Assembly: GCA_049840595.1 (NCBI GenBank)
Contig: JASGKO010000038.1
Location: forward strand, 62,001 to 126,000
Origin: JASGKO01 sp049840595
GTDB taxonomy: Bacteria; Verrucomicrobiota; Verrucomicrobiia; Chthoniobacterales; Chthoniobacteraceae
Length of the DNA: 64,000 nt
Reading direction: 5' to 3'
Shown: positions 36,610 to 45,055 of the stretch, piece by piece
How positions within the stretch are numbered: position 1 is the first letter of the stretch
How the letters are laid out: every line of letters begins with the position of its first letter
The notes under the pieces: generated by a model
Seen by the model: the letters and a program-made list of their open reading frames with translations, nothing else
The model's database searches: none
Told to the model about the DNA's origin: nothing
Translations under genes and position numbers: made by a program

Positions 36610-37710
36610 TTACTGCACATTCGTCGCTCCCGGCAGTTGCTCCTGGCGAACGGTCGTGAGAATCCCCTTCCCTCCGGGCAGGCCTTGCGCCCATGCCGTC
36701 GCCGCATTCGGATCGACCTTCAGCCATGGCCCGAGCACCGCCGCGATGGCCGCGTTTTTCATCGTGCCGTCCGGAAAAGCAGTCACCCAGCCCGCCGCTT
36801 GCAATGGGTCTTGCGCCGACCAGAGATTGACGATGTTTAACGCCGCACCATCCCGCGCTTCGCCCGGTGGCAGCACCGAGGCAAGCCAGGCCGCCGCCTG
36901 CGCCGGATTTTCGATCGCATACGATTTTGCCCCGGTGGCGATCAGTTGCTCGCGAAGCGCGGGATCGCTCACGCTCATGATCCAGCTCTGCGTCGCCACC
37001 GGATCGCGCCCCATCCAGTCGTTCACCGCAGTCTCGAGCAGATTCGTCTGCGCGGCATCCGGTTTCATTTGCTGCGCCAGGTCGATTACGGCCTCGCTGT
37101 TTTGCCGCAGGGCTTCGATCCCGGCGGCAACCAGAAACGTCTGTCTCCATGCGGTATCGGGAAGCTGGTGGCAAAAGCGCTGTAAATCCACGGGCACCGG
37201 CACCAGTCGTTGAGCAATCACTCGCGCCTGGCTTTCCGTAGCCCCAGGATCCACCGCCACCCAACGGGCCGCCGCGAGGGCATCGACGTCCAGCCACCGT
37301 TCCAAGGCTGCAAGGCCAAAGGGCGTCTGCCGCTCTTCCGCCGACAGAGACTCAAGAACGTCCCGCGCGTCGGCATCGTCCAGCAGCGCCAGCAGTTCAC
37401 TCAGCAATCGCACGGACGTGGCAACATCCCCGGTTTGGACATGCAACCACTGCCACAGTTTCGCATGGATCATCGCGAGTTTTTCCCCGGGCGACATCGC
37501 GACAACCGCTGGGGCATTCCTTTTCGATGGAGGAGAAAACCGAAGCGGCTGCACCGCCGTTGAATTCACAGCCATGGCCGGCACTCGGGCCGACTCCTGG
37601 TGTTGAAACCAATGGGGATACCCCACCACTCCAACTGCGACAAACGCGATGGCCACCATCGCACCATTGCGATGATGCGTCGTCGAAAGGAGATGGGGAA
37701 ATCTTCTCAT
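36610..37710 (-). CDS. Membrane-anchored helical-repeat protein of Verrucomicrobia type
   Basis: 366 residues. N-terminal transmembrane segment (AMVAIAFVAVGVVGYPHWF), then repeats of roughly 30-40 residues with the pattern W..(V/M)DP.A (ARWVAVDPGATES, DWMGRDPVATQSWIMSVSDP, NLWSAQDPLQAAGWVTAFPDG, PWLKVDPNAATAWAQGLPGG). Such DP-A-W-LP repeats occur in large families in Verrucomicrobia but have no assigned role; they form tandem helices, probably for protein-protein contacts. Confidence 0.65.
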   Translation of the reverse strand: MRRFPHLLSTTHHRNGAMVAIAFVAVGVVGYPHWFQHQESARVPAMAVNSTAVQPLRFSPPSKRNAPAVVAMSPGEKLAMIHAKLWQWLHVQTGDVATSVRLLSELLALLDDADARDVLESLSAEERQTPFGLAALERWLDVDALAAARWVAVDPGATESQARVIAQRLVPVPVDLQRFCHQLPDTAWRQTFLVAAGIEALRQNSEAVIDLAQQMKPDAAQTNLLETAVNDWMGRDPVATQSWIMSVSDPALREQLIATGAKSYAIENPAQAAAWLASVLPPGEARDGAALNIVNLWSAQDPLQAAGWVTAFPDGTMKNAAIAAVLGPWLKVDPNAATAWAQGLPGGKGILTTVRQEQLPGATNVQ

Positions 37711-37912
37711 GGGGGAGAAAGGGATCCCCCTCTGGACTGGGCCGTGGGACGGTTCGGAGGGGGAGCTGGAAACCCACTAAAACACGATCGCGAACACGAC
37801 AAGCGCCCATTTGCGCCAAAAGGAGCGATTTTGCGACGTTCGCCCCCCAGCCCTTGATATCTCCGTGAAGGGCCTTGCGCCCGCGCCTGCTTTCGTGAAC
37901 TCTGCTGTCCCC

Positions 37913-38869
37913 ATGTCTTCGATGATTGAACTGCATGACCTGCGCAAAGTGTATGGCCCGACCACAGCGGCAGATGGCGTAAGCATGCAGGTGAAGACCG
38001 GTGAAATCTTCGGTTTCCTCGGCGCGAATGGAGCCGGCAAGACGACCACGATCCGCATGATCTGCGGGCTGACGCGCCCCACCTCGGGCGGGGGCACGAT
38101 CAACGGCCTCGACATCTGGCGCGACCGGCATCGCATCCGCACCCAATTCGGCTACGTGGCGCAAAAGTTCAGCCTCTACGGCGATCTCACCGTGGTGGAA
38201 AATCTGCGCTTCTTTGGCGGCGCGTATCGCATTGCACCTGCCACGCTGGAAGAGCGCATTCCCCGGCTGCTGGCGCAGATGGATCTGGAACCGCATCGCG
38301 ATAAAATGGCCGGACATCTTTCCGGCGGCATGAAGCAACTGCTCGCGCTGGCCTGTGCGCTGATTCACGATCCGCCTCTGCTCCTGCTCGATGAGCCGAC
38401 GGCCGGGCTTGACCCCGTGCATCGCCAGCAATTGTGGAACCTGCTCTACGATCTCGGCACGGCGGGCAAGACAATCGTGGTCACGACCCACTATATGGAC
38501 GAGGCGGAACGCTGCACCCAGGTGGGCTTCCTGCAAAAGGGCCGTCTGCTCGCGCAAAGCCCGCCGCGCACGCTGCGCAGCAGCTTTCGTGAAAAGCTGC
38601 TGGAGGTGCATTGCGAGCCGGCGATGACGGCGCTGGCGGCGATCCGCCAGCATCCGGCGGTGCTGGGGGCGGCGCTGCGGAGCGGGCGCATTCGCGTCTA
38701 TTCCGGGCAAGCCCCCACCCTGCTGGCCGACTGGCAGCAGCGCTGGCCGTTTGAAAACTGCACCTGGCATGGCTTCGACTGGATCGAGCCGGACATGGAG
38801 GATGTCTTCAGCGCCTACTCGCAGAGCTACCACGCATTGTTGAAACCCATTTCCTCACCCACGGTATGA
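37913..38869 (+). CDS. ABC transporter ATP-binding protein (ABC-2 exporter)
   Basis: 318 residues. Walker A FLGANGAGKTTTIRM, Q-loop VAQKFSLYGDLTV, signature LSGGMKQLLALACALIHDP, Walker B LLLLDEPTAGLDP, H-loop VVTTHYMDE. The C-terminal 90 residues (EVHCEPAMTALAAIRQHPAV) are typical of drug/lipid exporter ATPases such as YbhF/CcmA-like. Start at ATG 37913 or 37922. The stop overlaps the permease start (ATGA). Only one nucleotide-binding domain and one permease are encoded, so the transporter is probably a dimer of each. Confidence 0.93.
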   Translation: MSSMIELHDLRKVYGPTTAADGVSMQVKTGEIFGFLGANGAGKTTTIRMICGLTRPTSGGGTINGLDIWRDRHRIRTQFGYVAQKFSLYGDLTVVENLRFFGGAYRIAPATLEERIPRLLAQMDLEPHRDKMAGHLSGGMKQLLALACALIHDPPLLLLDEPTAGLDPVHRQQLWNLLYDLGTAGKTIVVTTHYMDEAERCTQVGFLQKGRLLAQSPPRTLRSSFREKLLEVHCEPAMTALAAIRQHPAVLGAALRSGRIRVYSGQAPTLLADWQQRWPFENCTWHGFDWIEPDMEDVFSAYSQSYHALLKPISSPTV

Positions 38870-40050
38870 AGTCCGCCACCAGTCTCTCGGCGATCGCGAG
38901 CGTCGCCTACAAGGAAATGCTGCACATCTGGCGCGACCGGCGTGTGCTGGTGCTGATCATCATCCTGCCGCCCTTCTTTACCCTGCTCTTCGGCTACGCC
39001 TTTGCCGGGATGTCGATGAGCAAGATCCCGACCGTGCTGGATGATCTCGACCACACGGCGGACAGCGCGAAGCTGGTCGAAAAGTTGAAGGCTGACGACA
39101 CCTTTGCCTGGAAGGACGTCCCCGCGCCGATTGGCAACGATCTGCTCGCACTGCAGACAGCCGCCATCATCCGCATTCCGGCGGGCTGGGGCGACAGTCT
39201 GAAGAAAGGACATCCGCTGCCGATCGAACTGGTCGCCGATGGCAGTGACACCAATACCGAGCCGGTGCTGGAAGGCGTGCTCAAGAAAACCCTCGGCGAT
39301 GTGCAAGTGGATCGCGAGCAGGACGTGATCGACGCGCTGCCAGACGAGGTGATGGACCTGGCGCAAAAGCTGCCCGAGAGCCTGCGCAACCAGTTCACTA
39401 CGCTGCTGGATCAATGGCCGGTGCACAGCACGATTCTTTACAACCCCGGGTTGCGGTTCATCGATTACGTCACGCCGGGCATCATCGGCCTCATTCTGCA
39501 ATTGCTCACCGTCACCCTCATGGCGCTGACGATTACGCGCGAGCGCGACACGGGCACGTTTTCCCAGCTCATGGTCACCGCGCTACGGCAGCACGAGATC
39601 ATCCTCGGGAAGATGCTCACCTACCTGGTGATTTCAATCTTCCTCATTCTCACCACCATCGCGGTGGCGGGGCTGAATTTCCATGTCGTGTTTCATCATC
39701 CCGGCATTCTGTCGCTCACCTGCTTCCTGTTCCTGCTCTCCTCGCTGGCGCTGGGATTGCTGCTCTCGGCGATCTCGCAGACGCAGACGCAGGCGATTCA
39801 ATTCGCGGTGTTTTACCTGCTGCCGGTGTTTCCGCTCTCGGGGGCCTTTGCTTCGCTCGATCAACTACCGGGCGGAGTGCGCTTCGTTTCCGAGCTTTTT
39901 CCTCTCACCCACTTCTGCCGGGCGTTCCGCTTGATCAATTTCCAATCGGCGGGTTGGAGTTATCTCGTGGGGGATCTGGCCTTCCTGCTTGTAAGCACGG
40001 CGGCCTCTTGTGTACTGGCGGCGCTGCTCCTCAAGCGTGCGCAGGACTAG
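38866..40050 (+). CDS. ABC-2 type permease (YhhJ/YbhR-like)
   Basis: 394 residues. One N-terminal helix (RRVLVLIIILPPFFTLLFGYAFA), a large periplasmic domain of about 150 residues, then five helices including FIDYVTPGIIGLILQLLTVTL, TRERDTGTFSQLMVTALRQHEII (coupling helix) and PLTHFCRAFRLI. This is the ABC-2 exporter layout. Overlap with the ATPase gene indicates one complex. Cargo is not evident; no MFP/HlyD gene is nearby. Confidence 0.92.
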   Translation: MKSATSLSAIASVAYKEMLHIWRDRRVLVLIIILPPFFTLLFGYAFAGMSMSKIPTVLDDLDHTADSAKLVEKLKADDTFAWKDVPAPIGNDLLALQTAAIIRIPAGWGDSLKKGHPLPIELVADGSDTNTEPVLEGVLKKTLGDVQVDREQDVIDALPDEVMDLAQKLPESLRNQFTTLLDQWPVHSTILYNPGLRFIDYVTPGIIGLILQLLTVTLMALTITRERDTGTFSQLMVTALRQHEIILGKMLTYLVISIFLILTTIAVAGLNFHVVFHHPGILSLTCFLFLLSSLALGLLLSAISQTQTQAIQFAVFYLLPVFPLSGAFASLDQLPGGVRFVSELFPLTHFCRAFRLINFQSAGWSYLVGDLAFLLVSTAASCVLAALLLKRAQD

Positions 40051-40101
40051 ATCGGGGAGAAAGGTTGAGCCCGCGCTCACCCCTGGGAGTCACGATTGAT
40101 C

Positions 40102-40992
40102 CTATCCAGCCAGCGCGAACTTCTTCTTCGCCAGCTCCACCGCCAGGTGAATGGCCGCAATCATACTGTCGGGACGAGCGATTCCCTTGCCCGCAATCTC
40201 AAAGGCCGTGCCGTGATCGGGGCTGGTCCGGATGATCGGCAGCCCCAGCGTAACGTTCACCCCTTGATCGAAGGCATGGAGCTTGAGCGGGATCAGCCCC
40301 TGGTCGTGATACATGCAAAGCACTCCATCGAACTCGCCCGCGACCGCACGGTTGAAAACCGTATCCGGCGACCAGGGGCCGGAGAACACATCGGGCAGGG
40401 TTGACTGAAGTTGCTCAACGGCTGGCGCAATCAGCTCGATTTCCTCGGTGCCCATCGTGCCGGATTCCCCGGCGTGGGGGTTAAGTCCCGCCACGGCAAT
40501 TCGCGGCACACGCCCCAGGCGGATCGCAAGGAAATCCGCCAGCAATCCCCCGACCCGGATGATTTCATCAACCGTCAACAATGTCGGCACATTGGCCAGC
40601 GGCACGTGCGCGGTGACGAGCGCCACCGTGATCGCGCCGCCCGTCAGGCACATCGCGTAATTGGTCGTATGGGTGCGAGTGGCGAAGAACTCCGTCTGCC
40701 CCGGAAAATGGAAGCCGATGGATTGCATCCGGTGCTTGTGAACCGGTCCCGTAACCACAGCCGCAATCCGATGCTCGCGCGCGAGCTGCGTGGCCTCTTC
40801 CAAAGCCACGAGGGCGGCCCGGGCTCCCGCGGGCGTCGGATGCCCCGGCTGCGACGCCGGAGCCTCACCTATGACGCGATACTCAAAGGCCGGATCGAGC
40901 CGCCCGGAATCGAGTGCCCGGCGAACCACTTCCGGCCCCACACCGGCGGGGTCGCCGAGAGTAAGGCCAATCATCGGCGGAGGCTGAATCAT
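40102..40992 (-). CDS. pdxA: 4-hydroxythreonine-4-phosphate dehydrogenase PdxA
   Basis: Pyridoxal phosphate pathway enzyme, about 296 residues from ATG 40992. LTLGDPAGVGPEVV at the N terminus, GPVHKHRMQSIGFHFPGQTEF, GLNPHAGESGTMG (metal His) and MYHDQGLIPLKL (metal His). Shorter than E. coli PdxA (329) but with all metal and substrate motifs. It follows surA, as in many bacteria. Confidence 0.94.
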   Translation of the reverse strand: MIQPPPMIGLTLGDPAGVGPEVVRRALDSGRLDPAFEYRVIGEAPASQPGHPTPAGARAALVALEEATQLAREHRIAAVVTGPVHKHRMQSIGFHFPGQTEFFATRTHTTNYAMCLTGGAITVALVTAHVPLANVPTLLTVDEIIRVGGLLADFLAIRLGRVPRIAVAGLNPHAGESGTMGTEEIELIAPAVEQLQSTLPDVFSGPWSPDTVFNRAVAGEFDGVLCMYHDQGLIPLKLHAFDQGVNVTLGLPIIRTSPDHGTAFEIAGKGIARPDSMIAAIHLAVELAKKKFALAG

Positions 40993-41106
40993 AGAAACCA
41001 CCCTACACTTGAATCGTGGAGGATGCAGCCGCGATCATAAAGCGAAACCCATTCACTTCCTTCACCGACAGCGCACCTAACCGGGAAATTCCCGGCCCCA
41101 CCGGGC

Positions 41107-42093
41107 TTAGAACATCTTGATGAACGCCTTCGAACGGAGCGAGGCGATCCACTGTTGCTGGAATTTTTGCTGCTGCTGATCCTGAAGCTGGCGCACCACC
41201 TGATCGCGCACTTCGGCGAGCGACTTCACGACCTCCGGGCGCTTGGCTTCGACGTAAAGCAGGTAGTAATTACCCCCGGTTTGCACGACATTGCTCACCT
41301 GGCCGGGCTTCAGAGCAAAGGCAACTTTCGAGAGGTCTTCGTTCAAGGTCTTGCTATCCACCCAGCCCCAGTCGCCACCGCTTTCCTGCGAGCTGTCCTG
41401 CGAATACATCTGGGCGAGCTGGTCGAACTGGCCGCCATCCTGCACTTTCTTGCGAATCTCAGCCGCCATCTGCTTGATGCTCTCTGGCGAACCGGAATCC
41501 CCCTTGAGCACAATCATTCGGAGCTTTACCTGTGCCGGCGTGCTGAAATCGGCGATGTGCTGCGAGTAATATTCGTTGATCTCCTTCGGCGGCACCATCA
41601 GATCGTGGTTCACCGACTGCTGGCGCATGGCCTGCACGATGATTTTTTCCAGCTCCTTCTGGCGGAATTCATCCAGCGTCATCCCCTGTGCGTTCAGCGT
41701 GCGCATGAAGGCGAGGCGATCCCCGCCAAAGTCCTGGCGAATGATGTCCTGAATGCGCCCATCCACCGCAAAATCAGGCAGGTTATAGCCCTTTTTCTTG
41801 AATTCCTGAATGATCAACTGGCGATCGATCAAGTCATTCAACGCCGCGAGACGGATCTGCTTGATCTTGTCCATCAGGTCCGGCCCGTGATAGGAATCAC
41901 GGAGCGCTTGCTCCCGTTCCCCCACGATTTCGCGCACTTGGGAAAAAGTGATCGGATCACCATTTACCACGGCGGCCAGACCGTCGAGCACCTGCTGGGC
42001 GTGAGCCTGTGGAGCAGTCACCAGCGAGGCGACAAAGAGGGCGGTGGAGAAAACCAAACCATGAAAGGCTTGCCGTGAAGAAGAACGTGTCAT
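41107..42093 (-). CDS. surA: SurA-like periplasmic peptidylprolyl isomerase/chaperone
   Basis: 328 residues: signal peptide (LVFSTALFVASLVTAPQAHA), a SurA N-terminal helical domain (LAALNDLIDRQLIIQEFKKK) and one parvulin domain (VKLRMIVLKG, GGQFDQLAQMYSQDSSQESGGDWGWVD, LKPGQVSNVVQTGGNYYLLYVE). E. coli SurA has two parvulin domains; here there is one. Guides outer-membrane proteins in the periplasm. The surA-pdxA order is conserved in Gram-negatives. Confidence 0.9.
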   Translation of the reverse strand: MTRSSSRQAFHGLVFSTALFVASLVTAPQAHAQQVLDGLAAVVNGDPITFSQVREIVGEREQALRDSYHGPDLMDKIKQIRLAALNDLIDRQLIIQEFKKKGYNLPDFAVDGRIQDIIRQDFGGDRLAFMRTLNAQGMTLDEFRQKELEKIIVQAMRQQSVNHDLMVPPKEINEYYSQHIADFSTPAQVKLRMIVLKGDSGSPESIKQMAAEIRKKVQDGGQFDQLAQMYSQDSSQESGGDWGWVDSKTLNEDLSKVAFALKPGQVSNVVQTGGNYYLLYVEAKRPEVVKSLAEVRDQVVRQLQDQQQQKFQQQWIASLRSKAFIKMF

Positions 42094-42246
42094 TAGATCT
42101 GCGCGAGAGTTGTTAGATGGTGCCCGAAAAGCAGACGGAATGTAGGAACACCCCCCTGAAAGTCAAGCGGCGAAAATGGAGGGCACTGGTTGTTCGGAGT
42201 AATCTCGAAGCCGTTTTCCAGGAAGTTGGATTCTAGAGCCTCTGAA

Positions 42247-42286
42247 AAAAACAAAAGCCTCACCGTCCATCGACAGCGAGGCTTTT
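42247..42286 (-). terminator. Terminator downstream of tRNA-Gly
   Basis: Stem AAAAGCCTC/GAGGCTTTT (42253-42261, 42278-42286) with a 16-nt loop, then TGTTTTTT on the minus strand. It ends the tRNA transcript. Confidence 0.85.
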
Positions 42287-42291
42287 AAAGT

Positions 42292-42365
42292 TGGAGCGGG
42301 TGAAGGGAATCGAACCCTCGTATGCAGCTTGGGAAGCTGCCGTTCTACCATTGAACTACACCCGC
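42292..42365 (-). tRNA. tRNA-Gly (anticodon CCC), CCA encoded
   Basis: Reads GCGGGTG at the 5' end pairing with CACCCGC, D arm GTAG...AAC, anticodon stem GCAGC/GCTGC around loop TTCCCAA (anticodon CCC, reads GGG codons), T arm GAGGG TTCGATT CCCTT, discriminator T and genomic CCA. Very close in sequence to the standard bacterial glyU tRNA. Confidence 0.95.
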
Positions 42366-42381
42366 AGAAATACCGGCAGTC

Positions 42382-43017
42382 TTACTGCCAGGAAATCACG
42401 TCGTCGGAAAAACCGGTGGCTGTTTTTGCCCCCTGGCCAGCGGTGTTGGTCGTAGCACCGATGCCATCCTTGCCGAGGCTCCAGGCAATGGCCCCAAGGG
42501 AAAGCGGATTTCCACCGGCACCGCTGTTGGCGGTGTAGGGGTTCACGATCGTGTTGTCGTAGTTCGCATCACACTCGATGCGGTAAACGCCACCCCATGG
42601 ATCGTGCAGGCGGGTATTCGAGTCCAAACCGGAAACGGCTTTGGTGGGGGTGGTATCCTTGGCATCCTGCACGTCGAGGTAGCTGACGAGGCGGGGATTG
42701 TAGGTGGTCACCTGGGTATCCGCCGTAGGATAAGCGCGCAACACCTTCATCAGGTTCGTGCCATTGGTATCATCCTGGGCAAAGAAGTCCTTGGTGATGG
42801 TGTTCGTGGTATCAGGATACTTGCCGTATTCGGTGTAGTAGGCCTTGACGGCGGTCACGAGTTGTTTGCACATGTTGCCGGCATCGACCGCGCGGGCTTT
42901 ATCCTTCACCGTGCCAATGACCGGGAAGAGCAGGCCCATGAGAATGGCGATGATGGCGATAACGGTGAGCAATTCGACCAAGGTGAAAGCTTGGGGGAGT
43001 TTTCTGGAGGTATTCAT
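42382..43017 (-). CDS. Type II secretion pseudopilin (GspG-like)
   Basis: 211 residues. N-terminal prepilin signal QAFTLVELLTVIAIIAILMGLLFP with the Phe cleavage site and Glu+5, a long hydrophobic helix, then a soluble domain (NMCKQLVTAVKAYYTEYGKYPDT, DPWGGVYRIECD, AIAWSLGKDG) typical of the Verrucomicrobial pseudopilin group. Many Verrucomicrobia encode dozens of these as isolated genes; no secretion machinery is near. Divergent from the lipase gene. Confidence 0.85.
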   Translation of the reverse strand: MNTSRKLPQAFTLVELLTVIAIIAILMGLLFPVIGTVKDKARAVDAGNMCKQLVTAVKAYYTEYGKYPDTTNTITKDFFAQDDTNGTNLMKVLRAYPTADTQVTTYNPRLVSYLDVQDAKDTTPTKAVSGLDSNTRLHDPWGGVYRIECDANYDNTIVNPYTANSGAGGNPLSLGAIAWSLGKDGIGATTNTAGQGAKTATGFSDDVISWQ

Positions 43018-43130
43018 TTTTCTGAGAAAGACGGGTTGAGTGACGGAAATTACTTCGCCTGCATTGTAATGACAAATGAAATCTCGTCACGCTGGGCGAA
43101 TCGGGGAATGCTGGGGAAAGACGAACTTTC

Positions 43131-43973
43131 ATGAAGCCTTTTGACGAACTCTCTCCCTTGAAAACTGCGGACGGCCTGCTCCTGCAGGTGCGCACCTGGA
43201 AGACGACCCAAGTGCCCCGGGCGGAGTTACTTTTCTTGCATGGAATGGGCGAGCACGGGGGGCGATACGCCTATCTGGCGGAGCGGTTGACGGAGCTGGG
43301 CTTTACCTGCCATGCGCTTGATCTACGCGGGCATGGGCGCTCGCCCGGGCCACGCGGGGATATTCGCGCCTATCCTCTGCTGCTGGATGATCTGGAGGGC
43401 TACTACCGCTCGATCAAGGAACGCAGCGACTTGCCGGTGTTCTTTTACGGGCATAGCACTGGCGGCCAGTTGCTGATCAATCTGCTCACGCAACGACCGG
43501 TGACAGCGCACGCAGTGGTGATCAGCTCACCCTGGCTCGCGCTGACGTTTCGACCGCATCCGGTGAAAGTGATGCTGTCCAATCTCCTGCGGCGCGTGTG
43601 GCCGTCCTTCACCCTGGAATCCGGCACCGGGCCGGAGATGATGTCGAGCGACCTCGATCACCTGCGTTCCATGCCGGAGCTCGAACTCACGCACAAGCGC
43701 ATGTCGGCCCGGATGTTTCACGAGCTGCTCGACGGGGCGGCGACGGCCCGCGCGGCGGCGGCGAAATTCATCATTCCCCTGCTCCTGATGCATGGGGAGG
43801 CCGATCCAATCACCAGTTGCGAGGCCAGCCGCACGTTCTTTGCGGCGGCGGCTTCGGCGGATAAAACGCTGCGACTTTATCCTGGTATGCGCCACGAGCC
43901 ACACAATGAACCGGAAAGGGAAACAGGACCGCGCGAGGTGCAGCAATGGCTGCTCCAGCACCTGCCCCGATAG
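43131..43973 (+). CDS. Alpha/beta hydrolase, monoacylglycerol lipase/lysophospholipase-like
   Basis: 280 residues, no signal peptide. Oxyanion segment LFLHGMGEHGGRYAYLAERL, nucleophile elbow FYGHSTGGQLL (Ser in GHSTGG), acid LLMHGEADPITS and His in YPGMRHEPHNEPE. This is the Hydrolase_4 (serine aminopeptidase S33/MGL) group. Substrate likely a monoacylglycerol or lysophospholipid. Divergent from the pseudopilin gene and convergent with AttH. Confidence 0.9.
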   Translation: MKPFDELSPLKTADGLLLQVRTWKTTQVPRAELLFLHGMGEHGGRYAYLAERLTELGFTCHALDLRGHGRSPGPRGDIRAYPLLLDDLEGYYRSIKERSDLPVFFYGHSTGGQLLINLLTQRPVTAHAVVISSPWLALTFRPHPVKVMLSNLLRRVWPSFTLESGTGPEMMSSDLDHLRSMPELELTHKRMSARMFHELLDGAATARAAAAKFIIPLLLMHGEADPITSCEASRTFFAAAASADKTLRLYPGMRHEPHNEPERETGPREVQQWLLQHLPR

Positions 43974-43978
43974 GCGGG

Positions 43979-45055
43979 CTACTTTTGCAAATTCGCCAGC
44001 GGGCCGCGATAGCCGGTCAGCTCCAAATACCCCACCCCTTGCACGGCGTGGCCGCGGCGGGTGCCGGTGATCCGCGTAGCGCCCTCCCAATAGCTGATCG
44101 CTCCGAGCGCCAGTTCCTGATCCGCCAAGGGCGTGGTGACCGTCGCCTCAAGTTGCAGGGAGGGAATACGCACCTGCCAGGCAATGGGGTAATCGTTCCA
44201 TTTTTTCACCGGCGTGAGCTGCAAATCGTCAGCGCGTAAATGGGTCGTGCGCCCGTCTGCCGCCACAAAGGTTCCACTGGAGGCGGGATCGGACGAGCCA
44301 TCGCGGCGCCGCATCTGGTAAAGCATGAGCTCGGTGTGGTCGTCGAGTTGCAGGCAAAACCAGTTCCAGCCGATTTGATCGGAAGCAAGTTGGTTACTGG
44401 CCCACTCCTTATCGAACCAGCTCTGCCCGCCCACGGCGTAGGATTGACCGTTCAGCACGACCTGCCCGCTCGTCTTCATCCGCGTAAGCGAGAAGTAGCA
44501 GGAGGCATGGCTGGTATCGGATGACTTCACGCTCACCCCGTTCTCGCCGTGGATGACCGGCGGTTTCTGCGACTCCAGTTGCAAGGTGATCGCCATTTTT
44601 TCCGCCGTCGCATGGAGGGTAAAGGTGCCATCGCTCTGGCGCTGGAGTTCCCAATCATCAATCCACGCGAGCCGCGAGCCGTCGCCAAAGCCCGCCTCGC
44701 CGAAAGCACCCCGGCTGGTCTTTTCCTGAAAATAAAAATGGCCGCCAGTGAGATCGGAAATGGTGAAATGCGCGAAGCGCAAATCGCGGACGACGAAGCA
44801 CGAGCCGGGCGGCGGATTCTTCGCCACGCCCTGCCGGAAAAAAGTCAGCTCGTAGCCGAACTCATGCCCATCCGGCGCGCGCAGATTCCCGGTGAAATAC
44901 CACCACTCGGTCTTGAAATCGGGATGCGGGCCGAAGTCGCGCGGGAATTGATAGCTCCAGCCCGGTTGCGCCGATTGCCAGGACTCCTCGCCATGCGCGA
45001 GCCAGGCGAAGCTGCCCAGCAATAGCACGATGAATTTTTTCGTGAGGCTATTCAA
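43979..45055 (-). CDS. AttH-like lipocalin-fold protein (CrtC/DUF2136-type), secreted
   Basis: About 358 residues from a TTG at 45055, chosen because GGAGG lies 9 nt upstream and the encoded LNSLTKKFIVLLLGSFAWLAHG is a signal peptide; the TTG overlaps the permease stop (TTGAATAG). The body matches the AttH component: FPRDFGPHPDFKTEWWYFTGNL, FGYELTFFRQG, VRDLRFAHFTISDL, YSLTRMKTSG-type core, GQSWFDKEW and WNWFCLQLDDHTELMLYQMR. AttH occurs with an ABC permease/ATPase set in other bacteria. The ligand is unknown. Confidence 0.87.
   Translation of the reverse strand: MNSLTKKFIVLLLGSFAWLAHGEESWQSAQPGWSYQFPRDFGPHPDFKTEWWYFTGNLRAPDGHEFGYELTFFRQGVAKNPPPGSCFVVRDLRFAHFTISDLTGGHFYFQEKTSRGAFGEAGFGDGSRLAWIDDWELQRQSDGTFTLHATAEKMAITLQLESQKPPVIHGENGVSVKSSDTSHASCYFSLTRMKTSGQVVLNGQSYAVGGQSWFDKEWASNQLASDQIGWNWFCLQLDDHTELMLYQMRRRDGSSDPASSGTFVAADGRTTHLRADDLQLTPVKKWNDYPIAWQVRIPSLQLEATVTTPLADQELALGAISYWEGATRITGTRRGHAVQGVGYLELTGYRGPLANLQK

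Noticed and set aside
42163..42351. Small frame starting VERQLPKLHTRVRFPSPAP
   Set aside because: It is the translation of the tRNA-Gly gene and its terminator, not a protein.
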